NCBI GenBank assembly: GCA_946611595.1
Contig: CAMODY010000012.1
Coordinates: forward strand, 1-20,598
DNA length: 20,598 nucleotides
Direction of reading: 5' to 3'
DNA from: an uncultured Clostridia bacterium
GTDB taxonomy: Bacteria > Bacillota > Clostridia > Lachnospirales > Lachnospiraceae
Part shown: piece after piece, positions 15,159-20,598 of the stretch
How positions within the stretch are numbered: position 1 is the first letter of the stretch
Layout: each line of letters opens with the position of its first letter
Translations under genes and position numbers: made by a program
Notes under the pieces: generated by a model
Told to the model about the DNA's origin: nothing
Seen by the model: only the letters and a program-made list of their open reading frames with translations
Database searches by the model: none

Positions 15159-16562
15159 ATGAACGAAAAATATGTAAGCCCGAAGGGAATCGACCTGTTT
15201 TGCGACAGTATCGTAAATACAAAGTTTGAAGATTTAAGCGAAGATAATATTCGCATCTTTAAAGACCGACTTTTAGATATGGTTGGCTGTATCTTTGGCG
15301 GAGCAATCGTAGAGGAAAATGATTTCCTCGAAGAACGCTACAAAGACTGGGGCGGAAAGGAAGAGGCAGCGGTATTTGCTTCCGATGGCTTGAAACTTCC
15401 TCTCCCGAATGCGGCAATGCTGAACGCGATCAAAGCCAGATCCAATGACTATGGCAATATGCTTTTCAAGGTCTTAGGGGATGCTATGCCGTCTCATATG
15501 GGAGAAACTGTGATACCGATGGGTCTTACCTTAGCAGACCATTTCGGAGTCAGTGGTAAGGAACTGATCACAAATGATGTGGCTGGTGAGAACATTGCGG
15601 GAAGGCTTCTTTATTCCCTTCCTGTCAGATGGCCTGTCGATATGCTCTTAGTATCTAGTGCGGCAGCTGCTGTTGCGGGAAGATATTACAAACTGGATGC
15701 AGCGCAAATGAAAGCCGCCCTTAGTTTTGCTGCAACAAACTGCACGGATCCTGCGAATTCCTATTTTGATTACTCTCAGGAAGTCTATTTGCATAATGGC
15801 GTCAGTGCCCGTGCTGGTATCATGTGTGCAGAATATGCCAAAGGTGGATGGAAAGGTCTGGAAGATCCTTATTACGGAAACGGCGGTTTGATCGCGCAGA
15901 GAGTTAAGGAAGGAAACTATCCGGAAAATTATGAGAAGATCTTTGAGGATCTCGGAAAAGTTTATTATACCGAGTGCGCGTTCAAAATCAGTCCTGGTGG
16001 TATTCCGATGACGGCGGCTGCATTTGCCGGAAGAAAGGTACATCAGATGCTGCTTGATAAATATGGTAAAGTAGAAACGGAAAATATTAAAGCCGTACAT
16101 TTCTATGGGGCAAAGAATATTTATCACGGATACTATTCCAATCCGTTTGTACTCCGGAATCATCTGAATGCGCTATTCGCATACCGTTTTGCCGTTACCT
16201 GCAGTGCGCTTTACGGAAAAGTCTCGGTTGCGACTGTCCAGACCTCCGCAATCCGGGAAGATAAGGAGCTTGTTCGTCTGGCAGAAGAAGCGACCATGGA
16301 CGTCTATGATCCGGAAGGAGGAATCCCGACTGTAAAGGTTGTTCTTGAGATGAAGGACGGTTCTACGATCGAAGCGGAAGAGAATTTCATGATCATGGAA
16401 CGCTATCCGGAAAGAGAGGAACTGATCGAGAAATTCATGGATCAGTTTAATGCCTACGGAAAACTTCCGAAAGCAAATGCGGATAAGATCATTGAAATGG
16501 CATTTAAGATTGATGATGTAAAAGACATGAGAGAATTTACGCAGTTGCTTTATAGCAAATGA
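15159..16562 (+). CDS. MmgE/PrpD-family protein, second of two tandem copies
   Basis: A 467-residue protein of the same superfamily as its neighbour but clearly diverged. RLLDMVGCIFGGAIVEEND, ARSNDYGNMLF (D97), PSHMGETVIPMGLTLADHFGVSGKELI (H113) and LHNGVSARAGIMCAEYAKGGW (H212) follow the family plan. The Lys two residues before H212 is Tyr210, and the Y-P-C-C-x-x-x-H segment is replaced by ISPGGIPM (277-284), so the C-terminal Cys pair and His are gone. It keeps one of the motifs its partner has lost and lacks others the partner keeps. AAGGTGAT, six bases before 15159, is the ribosome site, and the 11-bp gap means co-translation. Last gene of the operon; a terminator follows 28 bp later. Possibly a structural or specificity subunit. 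Confidence 0.82.
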   Translation: MNEKYVSPKGIDLFCDSIVNTKFEDLSEDNIRIFKDRLLDMVGCIFGGAIVEENDFLEERYKDWGGKEEAAVFASDGLKLPLPNAAMLNAIKARSNDYGNMLFKVLGDAMPSHMGETVIPMGLTLADHFGVSGKELITNDVAGENIAGRLLYSLPVRWPVDMLLVSSAAAAVAGRYYKLDAAQMKAALSFAATNCTDPANSYFDYSQEVYLHNGVSARAGIMCAEYAKGGWKGLEDPYYGNGGLIAQRVKEGNYPENYEKIFEDLGKVYYTECAFKISPGGIPMTAAAFAGRKVHQMLLDKYGKVETENIKAVHFYGAKNIYHGYYSNPFVLRNHLNALFAYRFAVTCSALYGKVSVATVQTSAIREDKELVRLAEEATMDVYDPEGGIPTVKVVLEMKDGSTIEAEENFMIMERYPEREELIEKFMDQFNAYGKLPKANADKIIEMAFKIDDVKDMREFTQLLYSK

Positions 16563-16590
16563 TTCTTCTTTTCTCTTGCACAATTGCTTT

Positions 16591-16629
16591 GAGACGGTCC
16601 GGCAGGAATTGCCCGGGACCGTCTCTTTT
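16591..16629 (+). terminator. Terminator of the FAD/TRAP/PrpD operon
   Basis: Ten-bp perfect outer stem GAGACGGTCC/GGACCGTCTC (16591-16600 / 16616-16625) with inner GGCA/TGCC, then four T. It lies 28 bp after the last MmgE/PrpD stop and ahead of the glutamine synthetase promoter. Confidence 0.82.
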
Positions 16630-16679
16630 GCAAATCAGGTATCAAGTAAATCGGCACTTGATGAATCCTCAAAACGGTC

Positions 16680-16708
16680 TTGACAAAACGTATAAAAAGA
16701 ATGATAAT
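16680..16708 (+). promoter_or_regulatory. Promoter of the glutamine synthetase gene
   Basis: Perfect TTGACA (16680-16685), 17-bp spacer, GATAAT (16703-16708, preceded by T). The start should be near 16715, leaving a leader of about 100 bases before the ATG at 16819. Confidence 0.88.
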
Positions 16709-16717
16709 ACGCCACGT

Positions 16718-16798
16718 AAAGGCAATGGTGTCTTGGAGAAGAATTTGTTCTCATCGGCTCCGTTGCCTTTTCTGATTAGAGACACCGGCGGAACGGTG
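16718..16798 (+). promoter_or_regulatory. Structured leader of glnN with alternative pairings
   Basis: Three pairings compete. (a) AAAGGCAA with TTGCCTTT (16718-16725 / 16763-16770), followed by TCTGATT, terminator-like but weak. (b) GGTGTCT with AGACACC (16727-16733 / 16780-16786), which is incompatible with a nested form of (a). (c) CACCG with CGGTG (16783-16787 / 16794-16798), hexaloop GCGGAA, just before the ribosome site AGGAAGG (16806-16812), which competes with (b). Such a layout suggests attenuation or translational control in response to nitrogen status. I recognise no known riboswitch; the pairings are visible, the regulation is inferred. Confidence 0.5.
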
Positions 16799-16818
16799 AG
16801 AAGACAGGAAGGAAGATT

Positions 16819-18909
16819 ATGGAAAAAGTAACAGAGATTTTCGGCAGTATGGTATTTGACGACCTGACGATGAAGGCTAATCTTTCCTCGGATACGTACA
16901 TCAAACTCAAAAAGACAATTGATGAAGGCGCCCCATTAGATCTTTCTGTAGCAAACGTAGTTGCAGAAGCCATGAAAGACTGGGCAATCGAAAAAGGCGC
17001 AACCCATTTCACTCACTGGTTCCAGCCGCTTACCGGCGTTACCGCGGAAAAGCATGACAGCTTTATTTCACCATCTAATGACGGAAGAGTTGTGATGGAA
17101 TTTTCCGGTAAAGAGCTGATCAAGGGTGAGCCTGATGCATCCTCATTTCCTTCGGGAGGAATCCGAGCAACCTTTGAGGCAAGAGGATATACTGCATGGG
17201 ATCCTACGTCTTACGCGTTTGTAAAAGGAAAAACTCTTTACATTCCGACAGCCTTCTGCTCCTATAGCGGTGAGGCATTAGATAAGAAAACTCCGCTTCT
17301 TCGTTCTATGGAAGCGCTCAATAAGCAGGCCTTACGTATCTTAAGACTGTTTGGTAACGAAGATGCCAAAGCAGTCCGGACTTCCGTTGGTGCCGAGCAG
17401 GAATATTTCCTTGTAGACAAAGACCTTTATGCAGCAAGAAAGGATCTGGTCTTTACGGGACGCACCCTCTTTGGCGCGATGCCGCCGAAGGGTCAGGAGA
17501 TGGATGATCATTATTTCGGTGCGATCAACTCCCGCGTAGCTGCATACATGGAAGACTTAGATACAGAGCTTTGGAAACTTGGAATCTTTTCCAAGACCAA
17601 ACATAATGAAGTGGCTCCGGCACAGCATGAGCTTGCACCAATCTATACCTCTACAAACCTTGCTACAGATCAGAACCAGCTGACGATGGATGTGATGCAG
17701 AAAGTGGCGGAAAAGCACGATCTCGTCTGCCTGCTGCATGAAAAACCATATGCAGGCGTAAATGGAAGCGGCAAGCATAACAACTGGTCGATTAGTACAG
17801 ATACAGGAGTGAACCTTTTATCTCCTGGAGATACGCCTTATGAAAACGCACAGTTTTTGATCTTCCTCTGTGCGGTCATCAAAGCAGTGGATGATTATCA
17901 GGATCTCCTCCGTATTGCGGTTGCCACAGCAGGAAACGACAACCGACTTGGTGCAAATGAAGCTCCTCCGGCAGTTGTTTCCATGTTCTTAGGAGATGAG
18001 CTGACGGCAATCATGGATGCGATCATCGAAGAACGTCCATACAGTGCATCTGAAAAACAGACCATGAAGCTCGGGGTAGATGTTCTTCCGAAATTTGCCA
18101 AGGATAATACAGACCGTAACAGAACCTCTCCGTTTGCGTTTACCGGAAATAAATTTGAGTTCCGTATGCTAGGCTCTGCAAATAGTATCGCATGCACCAA
18201 TATTATGCTGAACTCTGCTGTTGCAGAATCCTTAAGGATTTATGCGGACCGTCTTGAAGGTGCAGAGGATTTCGAAGCAGCCCTGCATGACCTGATCAAG
18301 AAAACGTTTAGCGAGCACCGCCGCATCATCTTTAATGGAAACGGATATGATGATGAATGGATCAAAGAAGCAGAAAGCAGAGGACTGTTAAATTACAGAA
18401 CCACACCGGATGCACTTCCGCACCTGCTCGATGAAAAGAACGTTACGATGCTGACAAATCTCGGCGTATACAGCGAGGTGGAACTGAGATCCCGCTGCGA
18501 GATCCTGCTTGAAAACTATTACAAGACGATGCTGATCGAAGCGCGGACCATGACGGATATGGTCGATAAGCAGATCCTGCCGGCAGTCGAAAGTTATCTT
18601 GGAGATCTGGCAGCAACAGCGAATGCAAAACGTCAGTTCAATCCGGATCTTAAGCTGAGTCATGAAAACAGACTGATCACAAAACTTTCCGAGTGTGCGG
18701 ATATGATCGATCAGAGAAACTTAGAACTTCAGGAAGTTACGAAAAAAGCGGAAAGTATTGCGGATGCCGTGGAAGGTTCCTGCTATATCCGTGACAACAT
18801 TCTTGATAAGATGGCTGCGCTGCGTGAAGTTTGCGATGAAGCAGAGACCATGACGGCAGAGGAGTACTGGCCGATCCCGAATTACGGCTATCTGCTCTTC
18901 CTGGTATAA
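16819..18909 (+). CDS. glnN: Glutamine synthetase type III
   Basis: This 696-residue enzyme makes glutamine from glutamate, ammonia and ATP. The length (about 700, against about 440-470 for type I) and the motifs identify the GSIII class: an N-terminal FGSMVFDDLTM, AEQEYFLVD (from A192), HNEVAPAQHELAPIY (about 262-276), GVNGSGKHNNWS (G313-S324), AGNDNRLGANEAPPAV (A371-V386) and FRMLGSANSIACTNIMLNSAVAESL. The metal-binding Glu (E193, E195, E264, E271) and the ATP/ammonia-site His/Asn residues are in place. The C-terminal 200 residues, rich in helices, are typical of the dodecameric type III enzyme. AGGAAGG (16806-16812) supports the start. It has its own promoter and structured leader, and is a single-gene unit closed by a terminator. 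Confidence 0.96.
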   Translation: MEKVTEIFGSMVFDDLTMKANLSSDTYIKLKKTIDEGAPLDLSVANVVAEAMKDWAIEKGATHFTHWFQPLTGVTAEKHDSFISPSNDGRVVMEFSGKELIKGEPDASSFPSGGIRATFEARGYTAWDPTSYAFVKGKTLYIPTAFCSYSGEALDKKTPLLRSMEALNKQALRILRLFGNEDAKAVRTSVGAEQEYFLVDKDLYAARKDLVFTGRTLFGAMPPKGQEMDDHYFGAINSRVAAYMEDLDTELWKLGIFSKTKHNEVAPAQHELAPIYTSTNLATDQNQLTMDVMQKVAEKHDLVCLLHEKPYAGVNGSGKHNNWSISTDTGVNLLSPGDTPYENAQFLIFLCAVIKAVDDYQDLLRIAVATAGNDNRLGANEAPPAVVSMFLGDELTAIMDAIIEERPYSASEKQTMKLGVDVLPKFAKDNTDRNRTSPFAFTGNKFEFRMLGSANSIACTNIMLNSAVAESLRIYADRLEGAEDFEAALHDLIKKTFSEHRRIIFNGNGYDDEWIKEAESRGLLNYRTTPDALPHLLDEKNVTMLTNLGVYSEVELRSRCEILLENYYKTMLIEARTMTDMVDKQILPAVESYLGDLAATANAKRQFNPDLKLSHENRLITKLSECADMIDQRNLELQEVTKKAESIADAVEGSCYIRDNILDKMAALREVCDEAETMTAEEYWPIPNYGYLLFLV

Positions 18910-18958
18910 GCTTATGGATAAAAAGGAATTATTTGCAATATTTACTGAATAATAAGTA

Positions 18959-18990
18959 CGGGCAGGGGAATGTCTCCTGCCCGGATTTTT
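18959..18990 (+). terminator. Terminator of glnN
   Basis: Eight-bp perfect stem CGGGCAGG/CCTGCCCG (18959-18966 / 18976-18983), loop of nine bases, then GATTTTT. It is 49 bp after the glnN stop. Confidence 0.9.
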
Positions 18991-19013
18991 GCATTAAAAC
19001 AAGGGAAAGAACC

Positions 19014-19042
19014 TTGAAAGATTTGCTTCATGCAGTTAGAAT
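19014..19042 (+). promoter_or_regulatory. Promoter of purB
   Basis: TTGAAA (19014-19019), 17-bp spacer, TAGAAT (19037-19042), five of six matches in each hexamer. The start should be near 19049, about 46 bases before the ATG. No riboswitch is visible in so short a leader. Confidence 0.8.
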
Positions 19043-19094
19043 ATTAAGGACTTTTTTGTAAGCATTATCCAGCTGAAATTGAAAGGAAATACAG

Positions 19095-20510
19095 ATGTAC
19101 GAAAAATATGAATCACCTTTATCTCAAAGATATGCTTCGGAAGCAATGCTGAAGCTCTTCTCTCATGAAACACGCATCAAAACATGGAGAGCGCTCTGGA
19201 TCGAACTGGCTCAGGCAGAGCATGACTTAGGACTTCCGATCACACAGGAGCAGGTTGATGAACTTATCGCTCATAAAGATGAGATCGACTTTGAATGTGC
19301 GGCAAAAAGGGAAAAAGAAGTGCGTCATGACGTTATGGCGCATGTGTATACATATGGAAAAGTAGCACCATCTGCAGCCGGCATTATCCACTTAGGTGCA
19401 ACCAGCTGCTATGTAACCGATAATGCAGATCTGATCCTTTACAGAGAAGCGCTTTGTGATATCCGCGAAAAACTCCGCAGTGCGATCCGTCTTGCTGCAG
19501 AGTTCGCAGACAAATATAAAGCAGTTCCGACCTTAGGCTATACCCATTATCAGCCGGCACAGCTTGTAACAGTCGGAAAGAGAGCATCTCTTTGGATCCG
19601 CGATCTTGTAAGCGACTTAGAAGATATCGATCATGTGATCGAAACGATCAAATTCTTAGGATGCCGCGGCACGACAGGAACGGAAGCAAGCTTCATGGAA
19701 CTGTTTGAAGGCGACACGAAAAAGATCGATGAGATGAATCGAAAGATCGCAGATGCGTTTGATTTTGACGAGATCTACGAAGTGAACGGACAGACATATC
19801 CGAGAAAAGAAGACAGCCGTATCATCAATGTTTTAAGCTTACTTGCACAGAGTGCATCTAAGATCGCAACGGATATCCGTCTTCTTCAGCATGATGGCCA
19901 GATCGAAGAGCCGTTCGAAGAAAGCCAGATCGGATCTTCTGCAATGGCTTATAAGAGAAACCCGATGCGTTCCGAGCGTATCTGCTCCTTAGCCCGTTAT
20001 CTGATCGCCGATGCATTCAATGCACATATGACAGCTCAGACACAGTGGCTTGAGAGAACCTTAGATGATTCTGCAAACAAGAGAATTTCCATGCCGGAAG
20101 CATTCCTTTGTGCAGATGCAATTTTGAAACTCTTAAACAATGTCTTTAACGGACTTCGCGTAAATGAGAAAGTGATTGAAAAAGCAGTCGCTGAATTCCT
20201 GCCGTTTAACGCAACGGAAAATATTATGATGGAAGCCGTAAAGAGAGGCGGAGACCGCCAGCAGCTGCATGAGATCATCCGTACATGCTCCATGGATGCG
20301 GTTGCAAAGAAAAAGAACGGCGAGCCGTATGATCTCTTAAAAGACTTAGCTTCCCATCCGGAATTTAAGATGACAGAAGAAGAAATCCGCGCTGTATTAG
20401 ATCCGGCGCAGTTCATCGGACGCTGCCCGGAGCAGGTAGAAAAGTATCTGGAAAAGATCAAGCCATACACCTTAGGGGCTGGTGTGGAAGCAGAAGAAAT
20501 CAATGTGTGA
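19095..20510 (+). CDS. purB: Adenylosuccinate lyase, ADSL-like type
   Basis: This 471-residue enzyme catalyses two steps of purine synthesis, the release of fumarate from SAICAR and from adenylosuccinate. The fumarase/aspartase signature GSSAMAYKRNPMRSE is at G280-E294, with S281/S282 in the mobile catalytic loop. HDVMAHVYTYG, HLGATSCYVTDN and GYTHYQPAQLVTVGKR give the other active-site pieces, including the His of TLGYTHYQPAQ. The sequence resembles human ADSL over most of its length (for example RKxDxxxxxVLSxLA..KI.TDIRLL and QWxERTLDDSANxRI), judged from memory, more than B. subtilis-type PurB (about 430 residues). AAAGGAAA (19081-19088) supports the start. It has its own promoter and terminator and stands apart from other pur genes. 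Confidence 0.96.
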   Translation: MYEKYESPLSQRYASEAMLKLFSHETRIKTWRALWIELAQAEHDLGLPITQEQVDELIAHKDEIDFECAAKREKEVRHDVMAHVYTYGKVAPSAAGIIHLGATSCYVTDNADLILYREALCDIREKLRSAIRLAAEFADKYKAVPTLGYTHYQPAQLVTVGKRASLWIRDLVSDLEDIDHVIETIKFLGCRGTTGTEASFMELFEGDTKKIDEMNRKIADAFDFDEIYEVNGQTYPRKEDSRIINVLSLLAQSASKIATDIRLLQHDGQIEEPFEESQIGSSAMAYKRNPMRSERICSLARYLIADAFNAHMTAQTQWLERTLDDSANKRISMPEAFLCADAILKLLNNVFNGLRVNEKVIEKAVAEFLPFNATENIMMEAVKRGGDRQQLHEIIRTCSMDAVAKKKNGEPYDLLKDLASHPEFKMTEEEIRAVLDPAQFIGRCPEQVEKYLEKIKPYTLGAGVEAEEINV

Positions 20511-20515
20511 TTATA

Positions 20516-20545
20516 AGGGCAGGATAAAACTCCTGCCCTGCTTTT
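20516..20545 (+). terminator. Terminator of purB
   Basis: Nine-bp perfect stem AGGGCAGGA/TCCTGCCCT (20516-20524 / 20531-20539), six-base loop, then GC and four T. It starts five bases after the purB stop. Confidence 0.88.
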
Positions 20546-20580
20546 ATAACTCAGTGGAGGATATCCTCCACTGAGTTATA
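20545..20580. repeat. Perfect 36-bp palindrome
   Basis: Positions 20545-20562 and 20563-20580 are exact reverse complements with no spacer (half-site core CTCAGTGGAGGAT). It abuts the T-run of the purB terminator and is followed by CGCTCCGCGAGG, not by a T-run on either strand, so it is not an ordinary terminator. It could be a protein-binding site, a repeated extragenic palindrome, or a fold-back artefact near a contig end. The window ends 18 bases later. Confidence 0.9.
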
Positions 20581-20598
20581 CGCTCCGCGAGGATGCAC

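Noticed and set aside
13750..16562. Naming the two proteins prpD and assigning the methylcitrate cycle
   Set aside because: No prpB, prpC or acnA-like gene is nearby and both copies depart from the active-site pattern; only the family can be supported.
16715..16818. ANTAR antiterminator or known glutamine riboswitch in the glnN leader
   Set aside because: No pair of hexaloop hairpins with the A1/G4 pattern and no recognisable conserved core; only alternative stems are visible.

Overview
The window looks like a chromosomal segment of a low-to-medium GC Gram-positive anaerobe, most probably a Clostridia member close to Lachnospiraceae. The support is strong AGGAGG-type ribosome binding sites, TTGACA/TATAAT promoters, lipoprotein signal peptides with Gly/Ser-rich linkers, a type III (GlnN) glutamine synthetase, and many compact intrinsic terminators. 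I see no rRNA, CRISPR array, insertion sequence or phage gene. The taxon is an inference from gene style, not from a marker search.

Left part (1-7345). The tail of an RbsC-like ABC permease is followed by a lipoprotein substrate-binding protein and a second RbsC-like permease; the ATPase must lie left of the window. Next come a LysR-type regulator and, convergent to it, a cytosolic TPR-repeat protein on the minus strand. A two-gene operon follows: a flavodoxin-fold reductase with a Cys cluster and a C-terminal Cys4 module, then a fumarate-reductase-like FAD oxidoreductase. Positions 7427-7924 hold five tRNA genes (Gly-TCC, Arg-TCT, His-GTG, Gln-TTG, Lys-TTT) behind a near-consensus promoter and ahead of a bidirectional terminator.

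Middle part (7982-16629), the most interesting region. A MerR-family regulator is divergent from a six-gene block: FAD-dependent oxidoreductase, TRAP small permease, TRAP large permease, TRAP binding lipoprotein, and two tandem MmgE/PrpD-family proteins. The intergenic region carries a MerR-type promoter with a 19-bp spacer driving the block. It also carries a perfect consensus promoter for the merR gene, placed so that the two initial transcripts should overlap. The block reads as one inducible uptake-and-catabolism operon for a small, probably organic-acid, substrate. The two MmgE/PrpD proteins each lack different family active-site residues, and the TRAP binding protein appears to lack the family's carboxylate-binding arginines. 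The substrate is therefore not one I can name from known relatives.

Right part (16630-20598). Type III glutamine synthetase lies behind a good promoter and a roughly 100-nt leader with mutually exclusive base-pairings. It is followed by an adenylosuccinate lyase that resembles the eukaryotic ADSL type, each gene with its own promoter and terminator. A perfect 36-bp palindrome directly follows the purB terminator near the right edge.
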